The translations under genes were made by a program, and so were the position numbers. The notes under the pieces were generated by a model, which saw only the letters and a list, made by a program, of their open reading frames with translations, was not told the DNA's origin and ran no database searches. Below are positions 25,458 to 34,201 of a stretch of 64,000 bases of DNA, piece by piece (the stretch's first letter is position 1; each line of letters starts with the position of its first letter). The stretch comes from Roseospira marina (GTDB lineage: Bacteria; Pseudomonadota; Alphaproteobacteria; Rhodospirillales; Rhodospirillaceae). The stretch is taken from the NCBI RefSeq assembly GCF_014197855.1, contig NZ_JACIGJ010000013.1, forward strand, positions 62,001 to 126,000. The letters run 5' to 3'.

Positions 25458-27182
25458 ATGGCCGAAGCCGCCACCCAGACTCTCGAGTCTGAATCCTTTG
25501 CAGAGAATTTCGAGGCCCTGCTCAACGAGTCCCTCGGCGAGAATGCCTCGCTGGAAGGCACCGTGATCCGGGGCACCGTGATCGCCGTCCGCAACGATCA
25601 CGTTGTGGTCGACGTCGGCCTGAAGTCCGAGGGGCGCGTGCCCTTGAAGGAGTTCACCAAAGCCGGCGAGGACCCCGAGCTTCGGCCCGGTGACACCATC
25701 GACGTGTTCGTCGAGCGCTACGAGGACCGTGACGGCAACATCATGCTGTCGCGCGACAAGGCCCGCCGCGAGGAAGCCTGGAACGAGCTCGAGAAGGCCT
25801 ACAACAACACCCAGCGCGTCAAGGGTCAGATCTTCGGCCGCGTCAAGGGTGGCTTCACCGTCGATCTGTCGGGCGCCATGGCCTTCCTGCCGGGCAGCCA
25901 GGTGGACATCCGCCCCGTGCGCGACGTCACCCCGCTGATGGGCCAGCCGTTCGAGTTCCAGATCCTGAAGATGGACCGCGCGCGCGGCAACATCGTGGTC
26001 TCCCGCCGCTCCGTGCTGGAAGAGACCCGCGCCGAAGAGCGCGCCAAGCTGCTGGAGCGCCTCAAGGAAGGCGAGATCCTGGACGGTGTGGTCAAGAACA
26101 TCACCGACTACGGCGCCTTCGTGGACTTGGGCGGTGTCGACGGCCTGCTGCACGTCACCGACATTTCGTGGAAGCGCATCAACCACCCGACCGAGGCCCT
26201 GAACATCGGCCAGACGGTTCGCGTGCAGGTGATCCGCTTCAACCCGGACACCCAGCGCATCAGCCTCGGCATGAAGCAGCTTGAGGCCGATCCGTGGGAA
26301 GGTGTCGCCGCCAAGTACCCGGTCGGCACGGTCTTCACCGGCCGCGTCACCAACATCACCGACTACGGCGCGTTCGTGGAGCTGGAGCCGGGCGTCGAGG
26401 GTCTGGTGCACGTCTCCGAGATGAGCTGGACCAAGAAGAACATCCACCCGGGCAAGATCGTCTCCACCAGCCAGGAAGTGAACGTCATGATCCTGGACGT
26501 GGATCCGGACAAGCGCCGGATCTCGCTGGGTCTGAAGCAGACCATGGGCAACCCCTGGTCCGACTTCCTGGAGCGCTTCCCGCAGGGGTCCGAGGTCGAA
26601 GGCGAGATCAAGAACATCACCGAGTTCGGCCTGTTCATCGGCCTGCCCGGCGAGATCGACGGCATGGTGCACCTGTCCGACCTGGACTGGAGCCGCTCCG
26701 GCGACGAGGCGGTCAAGGACTACGGCAAGGGCGACGTGGTGCGGGCCAAGGTGCTCGACGTCGACGTGGACAAGGAGCGGATCAGCCTGGGCATCAAGCA
26801 GCTCGGCGATGACCCGTACTCCGCCGCCACGGCCGACCTGCGCAAGGGCCAGATCGTCACCGGTGTCGTGACCCAGGTGCAGGACAACGGCATCGAGGTC
26901 GAGGTCAGTGGTGCGATCGGCTTCATCCGCAAGGGCGATCTGGCGCGCGACCGCGCCGACCAGCGGCCCGAGCGCTTCGCCGTCGGCGAGAAGGTGGACG
27001 CCAAGATCACCAACATCGACAAGGCGAACCGTCGTCTCGGCCTGTCCATCAAGGCCCGCGAGGTCGACGAGGAAAAGCAGGCGATGGCCGACTACGGCTC
27101 GACCGACTCCGGCGCGTCGCTCGGCGACATCCTGGGCGCGGCCCTGAAGCAGGCGCAGCAGGACAAGAACAGCGACTCCTAA
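25458..27182 (+). CDS. rpsA: 30S ribosomal protein S1
   Basis: 574 residues with six S1/OB-fold repeats, the last three carrying repeated ITDYGAFVEL, VHVSEMSW and RISLGLKQ motifs. It binds mRNA on the 30S subunit and unwinds structured leaders. The start MAEAATQ at 25458 has AAAGGAAGA upstream. It follows cmk by 79 bp, the conserved cmk-rpsA order, and ends in a strong terminator. Codon use is markedly biased toward major codons, as expected for a ribosomal gene. Confidence 0.98.
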   Translation: MAEAATQTLESESFAENFEALLNESLGENASLEGTVIRGTVIAVRNDHVVVDVGLKSEGRVPLKEFTKAGEDPELRPGDTIDVFVERYEDRDGNIMLSRDKARREEAWNELEKAYNNTQRVKGQIFGRVKGGFTVDLSGAMAFLPGSQVDIRPVRDVTPLMGQPFEFQILKMDRARGNIVVSRRSVLEETRAEERAKLLERLKEGEILDGVVKNITDYGAFVDLGGVDGLLHVTDISWKRINHPTEALNIGQTVRVQVIRFNPDTQRISLGMKQLEADPWEGVAAKYPVGTVFTGRVTNITDYGAFVELEPGVEGLVHVSEMSWTKKNIHPGKIVSTSQEVNVMILDVDPDKRRISLGLKQTMGNPWSDFLERFPQGSEVEGEIKNITEFGLFIGLPGEIDGMVHLSDLDWSRSGDEAVKDYGKGDVVRAKVLDVDVDKERISLGIKQLGDDPYSAATADLRKGQIVTGVVTQVQDNGIEVEVSGAIGFIRKGDLARDRADQRPERFAVGEKVDAKITNIDKANRRLGLSIKAREVDEEKQAMADYGSTDSGASLGDILGAALKQAQQDKNSDS

Positions 27183-27237
27183 GCGGTCCGATCCCGGAGC
27201 CGTCCCGAACCCCGGTTCGGGGCGGCTCCGGCCCGAG

Positions 27238-27275
27238 AAAGCCCCGGCGCAAGGACCGCGCCGGGGCTTTTTTTT
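27238..27275 (+). terminator. Rho-independent terminator of rpsA
   Basis: AGCCCCGGCGC pairs with GCGCCGGGGCT around a 7-base loop, followed by eight T. It lies 58 bp after the rpsA stop. Confidence 0.95.
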
Positions 27276-27281
27276 GGTTCA

Positions 27282-27469
27282 TCACGGAATTCCGGGGAAG
27301 GCGTCGCCGATTTTGAGGACGACCTAGCCGTCATCCCGGTAGCCGCAAACCATCCGCTTAATGACCTTGATGCGGTTGTTGATGCCTTCGAGAACGCTGG
27401 TGTTGAGGCGCCAGACGGTTGCGGCAGCGATCCTGCGAGGTAAGGCTCAAGCCGCTTGGCGAGGCGCAT
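27282..27469 (-). pseudogene. C-terminal fragment of an ISL3-type transposase
   Basis: The minus strand reads MRLAKRLEPYLAG, then after a one-base frameshift VWRLNTSVLEGINNR, IKVIKRMVCGYRDD, an in-frame TAG, and VLKIGDAFPGIP before the final stop. The NTSVLEGINNRIKVIKR block is the conserved C-terminal motif of ISL3 (IS204/IS1001) DDE transposases, including the catalytic Glu region. Only about 60 residues remain, with two disabling changes and no terminal repeats visible. It is a fossil lying just behind the rpsA terminator. Confidence 0.8.
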
Positions 27470-27865
27470 CAGGGCTGGAATGGCGCCATCAGGCGCCGTT
27501 CTCGTCCCGTTGTGCCAAGCGGTAAGGGGGACTCCGGGAAACGCTGAACCGACGCGGGAACGGAATCAACGCACCGATCGAGCACACCGATCGGACGGGG
27601 TCCAGGACTTGTCGTTCGTGTGGTGACAAACTTGGTCCGGTGTCCCCGGGGGCAAGGCGCCGGGCACGCTGTCCGCGTTCGGGCCGCACGGGTGACCCGG
27701 CGCGCACGCAGACCGGAAAAATCGTTCATCTGGAAGACGTTATCTTGACCGCAACGCAGCCCTTTGGCAGCTTAGGGTTTCTTGAGGCTGCCTGGGGGAG
27801 GCGAGACGGTTTCGACGCCGAGTCGCCCGATCGAATGTAGCCGGAGGCTCATGGGGACTGACAGG
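27470..27865. other. Gap upstream of ihfB
   Basis: 396 bp. No coding signal. A TTGACC hexamer at 27745-27750 with a weak -10 about 17 bp downstream could be the ihfB promoter. The left part may be scar sequence from the ISL3 insertion; no inverted repeat ends were found. Confidence 0.3.
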
Positions 27866-28159
27866 ATGACGAAGTCCGAACTGATCGCCCGGATCGCGGA
27901 ACTCAACCCGCATCTGTACCAGCGCGATGTCGAGCGCATTGTCTCCACCATCTTCGACGAAATCGCCGGGGCGTTGACCCGGGGTGATCGTGTGGAATTG
28001 CGGGGCTTTGGCGCCTTCTCGGTGAAGTACAGGGACTCCCGGACGGGGCGCAACCCACGCACGGGCGAGACCGTCGAAGTCGAGGCCAAAGCGGCCCCCT
28101 ATTTCAAGACCGGAAAGCAACTCAGGGAATTGTTGAACGGGGGGGAAGGTGTCCAGTAA
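27866..28159 (+). CDS. ihfB: Integration host factor subunit beta
   Basis: 97 residues. A DNA-bending HU/IHF protein starting [10 protein letters not shown], with [23 protein letters not shown] as the minor-groove-intercalating beta arm (Pro at its tip). It dimerises with IHF-alpha and acts in recombination, transcription and replication. The ATG at 27866 fits family length; an upstream ATG at 27851 would add five residues (MGTDR). LapA follows after 232 bp. Confidence 0.95.
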   Translation: MTKSELIARIAELNPHLYQRDVERIVSTIFDEIAGALTRGDRVELRGFGAFSVKYRDSRTGRNPRTGETVEVEAKAAPYFKTGKQLRELLNGGEGVQ

Positions 28160-28391
28160 AGTGGACACCCGCCTGAGGGAGGCAGGCCGAAATCCGGCGT
28201 GTGACGGGGGCTGACAAGACCGTACCGCCGGGAATTTCGTTCTGTTTCCGGGTGGGGAACCGACGCCTGGAGCGTCTGGTTTCCTTGACACCAAGGCGCC
28301 GGGTTTCGGTGGCGGGGGTTCTCATGCGTGAATCGTGAGGCCGTGCCATGAGACGCGGGGGCTGGCAACACTCAAGAACGGGACGCGACCA

Positions 28392-28685
28392 GTGTTCAAA
28401 TTCTTCGTTTGGGTGATCGGGCTGCCGATCGTCGTACTCGCTGTTTTCTTCGCGATCTCCAACCAGGAGGCCACGACCTTCACGATGTGGCCGACGGAAT
28501 ATTCCATCGCCATGCCGCTGTTCTGGGCGGTTGAGGGCGCCCTTGTGATCGGCCTGCTCCTGGGCATCTTCTTTGCCTGGCTGTCGGCAAGCCGCCGCCG
28601 GAGCGAAGTCCGCCGCCTGCGCAGCGAGCTGAACACGGCCCGCCGCCGCGCGGATCAGGCCGAATCCAAGCTGAAAGCCGCTTGA
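28392..28685 (+). CDS. LapA domain (DUF1049) inner-membrane protein
   Basis: 97 residues from a GTG start. Two transmembrane segments (FKFFVWVIGLPIVVLAVFF and MPLFWAVEGALVIGLLLG) with the SNQEATTF loop between them, then a basic, helical C-terminal tail (RRRSEVRRLRSEL). This is the lipopolysaccharide assembly protein A (LapA/YciS) domain. Its position after ihfB is the usual alphaproteobacterial order. pyrF-trpF, which often follow, are about 11 kb away in this window. Confidence 0.85.
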   Translation: MFKFFVWVIGLPIVVLAVFFAISNQEATTFTMWPTEYSIAMPLFWAVEGALVIGLLLGIFFAWLSASRRRSEVRRLRSELNTARRRADQAESKLKAA

Positions 28686-28757
28686 GCCGGCCCGGACCGT
28701 CTGGCCGGAGGCTCCGGCGCGAGACGGCTCGGACGGCATAACACCACGTCGTGTGCC

Positions 28758-28786
28758 GGGGACCCGGCTGGCTGAACCGGGTCCCC
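28758..28786 (+). terminator. Terminator-like hairpin after lapA
   Basis: GGGGACCCGG and CCGGGTCCCC form a perfect 10-bp stem with a 9-base loop. There is no T run after it, so intrinsic termination would be weak. Confidence 0.4.
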
Positions 28787-28964
28787 GACCGCGCGAGACC
28801 TCTCCCGAAGGAAACCGTTAGACGGGGACCTCCGGGATGCATGGCGCCCATGCGCCGCAGACGCTTGCGCCTCGCGCTCCTGAGTGGCTTTGTGCATGAA
28901 TCGCCGTTGAGACGTGTCCTTTCCCGGGTGTGTCTCCGACCTTTGATCTTGCCACTCCGGTTCC

Positions 28965-29999
28965 ATGCCCAGTGAGTCCGATGACACGGTCCCCGACGGG
29001 ACCTCCCTGTCCGTGACGCCCTCCCCCGCGGACGAGCCCGCCCTCGTCGCGGCCGCCGACGCCTTGCGCGCGGGTCGGCTGGTGGCGTTCCCGACCGAGA
29101 CCGTCTATGGCCTGGGCGCGGACGCGCGTTCCGACGCCGCCGTCGCGGCCATCTACGCCGCCAAGGGACGCCCCGCGCACAACCCCATCATCGTTCATGT
29201 CGCCGATCTGGCCGCCGCCGCACCGCTGGTCGATGTGACGGGCGCCGCCGCGCGTCTGGCCGACCACTTCTGGCCCGGCCCGCTGACCCTGGTGCTGCGC
29301 CGGGCACCGGACTCCCCCCTATGCGCCCGGGTGTCCGCCGGCGGCCCCACGGTCGCCATTCGCGCGCCCGCGCACCCGGTCGCGCAAGCCCTGCTGCGCC
29401 GCGCCGCCCTGCCCGTGGCCGCGCCGAGCGCCAACCGCTCTGGAGCCGTCAGCCCGACCACGGCCGCGCATGTGGCGGCGGATCTGGGATCCGTCCCGGC
29501 CCCAATGCTGGCCCTGATCCTCGACGGCGGCCCCTGCGACGTGGGCGTCGAGTCGACGGTGCTGGACCTCAGTGGCCCGGCGCCCCGCCTGCTCCGCCCC
29601 GGCGGCACAACGCGGGAGGCCCTGGAGGCCGTGCTCGGCCACCCTATTGACGGCCCCGACGGCGGTTCCAGCCCAACACACGGGTCGGGAACCGTGCTGG
29701 CGTCGCCCGGCCTGCTCGCCAGCCATTACGCCCCGGCGCGTCCGGTCCGACTGAATGCACACGCGGCCCACGACGGTGAGGCCCTGCTGGGATTTGGTGA
29801 CACGCCCGGCGCGACTCTGAACCTCAGCCCGGCGGGCGATCCGGCCGAGGCCGCGCGCAACCTGTTCGCCATGCTGCGGGCGCTGGACCGCCCTCCCTTC
29901 CGGGGGATCGCGGTCTCGCCCATTCCCGGAGCGGGCCTTGGCCAGGCCCTGAACGACCGCCTGGCCCGCGCCGCCGTCCCGCGCCCCCCGTCGTCCTGA
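28965..29999 (+). CDS. L-threonylcarbamoyladenylate synthase (Sua5/YrdC family)
   Basis: 344 residues, long (Sua5) form. The YrdC domain shows FPTETVYGLGADA, KGRPAHNPIIVHV and PSANRSGAVSPTTA, the ATP/threonine/bicarbonate site for making the precursor of tRNA t6A37. A linker and a C-terminal Sua5 domain follow (LASPGLLASHYAPARPVRL). Expected partners (TsaB, TsaD, TsaE) are not in the window. The start at 28965 gives an ~25-residue N-terminal tail before homology. The stop codon lies in a 19-bp direct repeat. Confidence 0.93.
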   Translation: MPSESDDTVPDGTSLSVTPSPADEPALVAAADALRAGRLVAFPTETVYGLGADARSDAAVAAIYAAKGRPAHNPIIVHVADLAAAAPLVDVTGAAARLADHFWPGPLTLVLRRAPDSPLCARVSAGGPTVAIRAPAHPVAQALLRRAALPVAAPSANRSGAVSPTTAAHVAADLGSVPAPMLALILDGGPCDVGVESTVLDLSGPAPRLLRPGGTTREALEAVLGHPIDGPDGGSSPTHGSGTVLASPGLLASHYAPARPVRLNAHAAHDGEALLGFGDTPGATLNLSPAGDPAEAARNLFAMLRALDRPPFRGIAVSPIPGAGLGQALNDRLARAAVPRPPSS

Positions 30000-30035
30000 C
30001 GACGCCAACATATCTTCGTCCTGACGACGCCAACA
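29992..30035. repeat. 19-bp direct repeat spanning the sua5 stop codon
   Basis: CGTCCTGACGACGCCAACA occurs at 29992-30010 and again, identical, at 30017-30035 (period 25). Each copy contains the small inverted repeat CGTC-CTGA-CGACG. The first copy includes the sua5 stop codon. It probably arose by local duplication. Confidence 0.9.
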
Positions 30036-30150
30036 AACCGTCATGTAACCCCGGCTGGGATCGCCGCCCCTGGATCGGTACCCTATCGGGCATCAACCGG
30101 TATGGCGGCCCCAGGGTGCGACGGGAGACGCCTAAAACGCGAGGAGAGCC

Positions 30151-31086
30151 ATGACCACCGTTTCCAGCCTCGGCGTGATGCTGACCCGCTACGATGCGGC
30201 CGCGCTGCCGGGCGCGTTCGACATGCTTGAGGCCGCCGGCGCCGCGCACGTCGAGATCAACCCCGCCCTGCTGCACGCCATCGTGAACGGGCGCCCGCAC
30301 ACCCCGGTCGTGAATCAGATCGTGGCGGCGCTCCAGGGGCGCCCCCTTGGCGTGGTTCTGCACGCGCCGCTGTCGCTGAACCTGATGGACGACACCAACG
30401 CCGCCATCCAACGGTCCGTCGGTGAGGCCAGCCTGGAGATCGCCGCCGCCCTAGGCGCGCGCCGCATGGTGGTCCACCCGGGCTGGATCGAGACGTCGCG
30501 CCTGCGCCTGGAGCGCGATGCGCTAATGGCGCGGGAGCGGGATGGCCTGCGCGCGCTCGGCGACGTGGCGGCGAGCGCGGGCGTCACCCTGTGCCTGGAA
30601 AACATGCCGACCAACGAGGATTACGCCGACGGGTCCCTCATCAATCACGGGCTCGACTGCCGCAGCGTCGCCGCACAGGTGGCCGCCGTCGATCACCCCA
30701 ACGTGGCCGCCACCATCGACGTGAGCCATGCCTATATCGCCAGCCGCTGCCAGGGCTTCACCCTGACGGATCAGCTTTGCGCGCTGGCGCCGGTCACGCG
30801 CCACATGCATCTGCACGATTCCTTCGGTAAAGTACCCACGTTGCCCCGTCCCCGGGCCGGGGAGACTCTGGCCTATGGCATGGGCGATCTCCACCTCCCG
30901 CTCGGCTGGGGCGATCTGCCGTGGGAGACGGCGCTGACCGGCCTGCCACTGCCCGACGAGGTCAGCCTGACGCTGGAGATCACGCCGCGCTACGCCACGG
31001 CCGAAACGCTGGCGGACAGCGTCACGCGCGCCCGGGCGCTCGCCGCCCGCCTGACCGGCACGGCGCGACGCGCGGCGGCGGAATAG
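30151..31086 (+). CDS. Xylose isomerase-like TIM-barrel protein
   Basis: 311 residues of the sugar-phosphate isomerase/epimerase (AP endonuclease 2-like) superfamily. Strand ends carry likely metal ligands: VEINPA, VLHAPLSLN, MVVHPGW, CLENMPTNED, ATIDVSHAYI, MHLHDSFGK and LTLEITPRY. These fit a divalent-metal barrel acting on a sugar or sugar phosphate, but the substrate is not evident. GAGGAGAG precedes the ATG. phnN starts 35 bp downstream, so the pair is probably one operon. Confidence 0.8.
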   Translation: MTTVSSLGVMLTRYDAAALPGAFDMLEAAGAAHVEINPALLHAIVNGRPHTPVVNQIVAALQGRPLGVVLHAPLSLNLMDDTNAAIQRSVGEASLEIAAALGARRMVVHPGWIETSRLRLERDALMARERDGLRALGDVAASAGVTLCLENMPTNEDYADGSLINHGLDCRSVAAQVAAVDHPNVAATIDVSHAYIASRCQGFTLTDQLCALAPVTRHMHLHDSFGKVPTLPRPRAGETLAYGMGDLHLPLGWGDLPWETALTGLPLPDEVSLTLEITPRYATAETLADSVTRARALAARLTGTARRAAAE

Positions 31087-31121
31087 AACGGACACCGCCG
31101 GTGCGGCGGAAGGGGAGTTCC

Positions 31122-31751
31122 ATGGACGGCAGCAGCCCACGCCACCCCGGGACCGACGGCGGCCTCGTGTATGTCGTCGGGGCATCGGGGGTCGGCAAGG
31201 ACACGCTGATCGACTGGGCGAAGCGGCGCATCAACTCGGATTGCCCGGACCTGCCCATCGTGTTCGCGCACCGCTACATCACGCGCGCCAACAGTGTGCA
31301 GGGCGAGATCCACGTGCCGCTTCAGCCGGCGGAGTTCCGAACCCGTGAGACGGCCGGCCTGTTTGCCCTGACGTGGGAAAGCCTGGGCGACCGCTATGCG
31401 ATCGGCACCGAAATCGACGCATGGCGCGCCGCCGGGCTGACGGTGGTCGTCAATGGCTCGCGCCTTCATCTGCCGGTCGCCGCGGAGCGCTATCCGGACC
31501 TGCGACCGGTGCTCATCACCGCGACGCCGGACATGATCCGTCGGCGGCTGCAATCGCGGGGCCGCGAAGACTCCGCGGCCATCGAGGCCCGCCTGCAACG
31601 GTCGCAGGCGCTCACCGTCCGCCATCCGGCCCTCGCCCGCGTGGACAACAGCGGCCCGGTCGAGGCCGGCGGCGCCCGTCTCATGGCGCTGCTGCAGGCG
31701 GTGGCCACGGCCCCCCAGCGAAGGGCGCTGGCACACGAGACGCACGAGTGA
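31122..31751 (+). CDS. phnN: Ribose 1,5-bisphosphokinase PhnN
   Basis: 209 residues, a guanylate-kinase-like P-loop enzyme. VGASGVGKDTLIDW is the P-loop (about residues 15-28). RYITRA, EFRTRETAGLFALTWESLGDRYAIG and VVVNGSRLHLP are PhnN hallmarks. It phosphorylates ribose 1,5-bisphosphate to PRPP, normally the end of carbon-phosphorus lyase phosphonate breakdown. No other phn gene occurs here. Its only operon partner is the TIM-barrel gene. Confidence 0.88.
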   Translation: MDGSSPRHPGTDGGLVYVVGASGVGKDTLIDWAKRRINSDCPDLPIVFAHRYITRANSVQGEIHVPLQPAEFRTRETAGLFALTWESLGDRYAIGTEIDAWRAAGLTVVVNGSRLHLPVAAERYPDLRPVLITATPDMIRRRLQSRGREDSAAIEARLQRSQALTVRHPALARVDNSGPVEAGGARLMALLQAVATAPQRRALAHETHE

Positions 31752-32029
31752 CGCCTGCCCCCTCTCGCCGGGCGAGGTCACCCTGGTCGGACCCACCGAA
31801 TCTCGTGGGTGCGTTGGCGCACGATCCTATATCTATGCGCGACTCGCTGCCTCAAAGAATTATGTTGCAAAATCAGTGAGATCATAGAAAACTCTAAGAT
31901 AGACGTTTAGGCTTGTGTTCCGGCGCGGACTCACGGCGGTCCGGCCGCGAGTCCGAGCAGCGGCGACTCACCTCCCAGGGCGGGAGCGAGCGGATGGCGC
32001 AGACGACGCGCGCCACGGGGAGAGCGATC

Positions 32030-33082
32030 ATGCGTGCGACGGGTCGGAGATGGCGAGCCCTGCTCAGCGGCGCCGGAGTGGCGACTCTGATGGCGTCTCC
32101 GGCGTTCGGCGATCCGACGCCCGAGGGCGTGTACCTCGGCCTCGGCGGCGGCGTGACGTTCGACGACAGCGGCAAGGTCGAGTCCGGGGGCGTGGCACAC
32201 GACCTCGACACCGATGTCGGCGCGCTGGGGCTGGCCACCGTCGGCTATTCCTTCGGCTCCGGCCTGCGGAGCGAGCTGGAAGGCGGCTACCGGCACAATG
32301 GTGTCTCAAGCTGGGGCGGCGCGGATCTGGACGGTGACATGAGCGCCTGGCACGCGATGGTCAACGCCCTGTACGAGTTCGATACCGGGTCCGGGTTCAC
32401 GCCGTACCTCGGCGCCGGACTGGGCGCCGCCATCGTCGACATCGACGCCCGCAACGACCGCACGGGACAAAGCCTGACGGATTCGGACGTCGGGTTCGCC
32501 TATCAGGCCATCGTCGGCTTCGGATACGACGTCACGGATGGGCTGGCGCTGACCGCCGACTACCGGTTCTTCCACGCCCCCGATCTGGAGCACGACTCCT
32601 CCGACGGCAGCGTGGCCGATGGGTATGCCAACCACGCGGTGGTGTTCGGCCTGCGCTACGCCTTCGGCACGGGCCCGGCCCCGGCCCGGACCGAAACCGC
32701 GCGATCGGCCGAGGTGACCGCGCCGCAGGTGCCGGTTCCGCCGTCGGTGGTGCCGACCAGCTATCTCGTGTTCTTCACCTTCGACAGCGCGGCCCTGTCG
32801 CCGCAGGCCGTGAGCATCGTCGACACGGCGGCCCAGAACGCGCTGACCGTCGGCAAGACCCGGATCACGGTCACCGGCCACACCGATCGGGTGGGCGAGC
32901 CGTCCTACAACATGGTGCTGTCGCAGCGGCGAGCGGCCTCGGTCATGGAACGGCTGGTCTCCCAGGGCATTCCGCCCGAGGGCATCGTGGTGTTCGCACG
33001 CGGCGAGGAAGAGCCCCTCCTGCCGACCGCCGATAACGTCCGGGAGCCCCAGAACCGCCGCGTCGAAATCTATCTGATGTAA
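32030..33082 (+). CDS. OmpA-family outer membrane protein
   Basis: 350 residues. The signal peptide begins MRATGRRWRALLSGAG and ends near ASPAFG. A beta-barrel of about 190 residues (GVYLGLGGGVTFDD ... GYANHAVVFGLRYAFG) follows, then a Pro-rich hinge and a C-terminal OmpA peptidoglycan-binding domain (FFTFDSAALSPQA, TVTGHTDRVGEPSYN, LSQRRAASV, NRRVEIYLM). ATG at 32030 chosen for GGGGAGAG upstream; 31994 is an alternative. The leader from about 31825 to 31915 is unusually A+T-rich. Confidence 0.92.
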   Translation: MRATGRRWRALLSGAGVATLMASPAFGDPTPEGVYLGLGGGVTFDDSGKVESGGVAHDLDTDVGALGLATVGYSFGSGLRSELEGGYRHNGVSSWGGADLDGDMSAWHAMVNALYEFDTGSGFTPYLGAGLGAAIVDIDARNDRTGQSLTDSDVGFAYQAIVGFGYDVTDGLALTADYRFFHAPDLEHDSSDGSVADGYANHAVVFGLRYAFGTGPAPARTETARSAEVTAPQVPVPPSVVPTSYLVFFTFDSAALSPQAVSIVDTAAQNALTVGKTRITVTGHTDRVGEPSYNMVLSQRRAASVMERLVSQGIPPEGIVVFARGEEEPLLPTADNVREPQNRRVEIYLM

Positions 33083-33143
33083 GGCGCCCCTCCAGGGGCG
33101 GCGCCGTCCGTGCGGCGCGCCCCCGGACGTCGTGCTCGTGCGA

Positions 33144-33965
33144 TCAGCGCGACAGCAGCAACGGCAGCGTCAAGCCCGGCAGGATCGACTTCGTCACGCC
33201 GCCCCGACGCAGCCGCGGCGTGTCGTAGGCCCCGTGCGCCCCCATGGCCAGCATGTCCGCCGCCAGGTCCGCGCAGCGCGACAGGATCAGCTCACTGACC
33301 GGAATGTCGGTGGGGGCCTCGTGCTCGATCTGGGCCGGGATGCCGTGCCGGGCGAGCATCGCCTTATGCGCTTCCCAGCGCCATTGCTGCGCCACCGGAT
33401 CCCGGCTGACCGCCAGCAGGGTCACCATCGAACAGCCGGTCAGATACGGCAACGCATCCGACAGGGCGCGGGCACTGGCCGCGTCCTCGTTCAGGGCGAT
33501 GACGGCCCGTTCCGGCATGGCGAAGCTCTTGGTGATGTAGGGCAGCACCAGCATCGGACGGCCGGCGCTGACGGCCACCTGTTCGATGACGTCGTTCGGC
33601 ACCGTATGGCCGGCGTCGCCCTCGCGCGGCTGCGACAGAATGCCAAGGTCGGCGGTCTGGAGATTGGCCGCGATCTGAACGCCGATCACGTTGGCGTCCG
33701 CCCCCCGAATGCCGTGCCAGCCGCAGGCCATCCCGCGCTGGGCGCAGGCCTCGCGGAACGGCGCCTCGGCCGCATCCACCTTGGCCAGGAAGTCCGAAGA
33801 CACCTGACGGCTGTACGGATGCCGCTCGGTGTGATCGACCACCCCATAAATTCCGAGCACGAAGCCGGACTCCGGCGCGTCACCGAGAAGGGATCGAGCG
33901 ATATCCAGGCGCGTCCGCCAAGCGTCGGTATCGTCCACGTGAACCAGGATGGTGCGCGGCATCAT
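33144..33965 (-). CDS. Universal stress protein, tandem UspA domains
   Basis: 273 residues, two Usp folds. The N-terminal one begins PRTILVHVDDTDAWRTRL. The C-terminal one has ERAVIALNEDAASARAL and the ATP-binding-type end DMLAMGAHGAYDTPRLRRGGVTKSIL, close to GxxGxxxS(V/T). Tandem forms act in general stress survival, often binding ATP. GGGAGGA lies upstream of adjoining ATG codons (33965 or 33962). Convergent with the OmpA-like gene. Confidence 0.88.
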   Translation of the reverse strand: MMPRTILVHVDDTDAWRTRLDIARSLLGDAPESGFVLGIYGVVDHTERHPYSRQVSSDFLAKVDAAEAPFREACAQRGMACGWHGIRGADANVIGVQIAANLQTADLGILSQPREGDAGHTVPNDVIEQVAVSAGRPMLVLPYITKSFAMPERAVIALNEDAASARALSDALPYLTGCSMVTLLAVSRDPVAQQWRWEAHKAMLARHGIPAQIEHEAPTDIPVSELILSRCADLAADMLAMGAHGAYDTPRLRRGGVTKSILPGLTLPLLLSR

Positions 33966-34201
33966 GTATGATAGTCCTCCCTGTCTGACGCCCGTATTCC
34001 TGCCGTTGTTCCCGGTGTTCCCGGGCGTCGTTCGTCCCGGTCGGCGTTATACCACGGCTTATTCCCCTCCCGTAAGGGTGAAGGGGTCCGGCCGGAGCCT
34101 TGCCACGCCCTTCCCTTTGCCCGAGACTTTTCCACGGCTCGGCACTATCGGGCCGGAAACGACCGCCGAAACCGGCGGCGCACAACGCGAGGAGGGACGC
34201 C

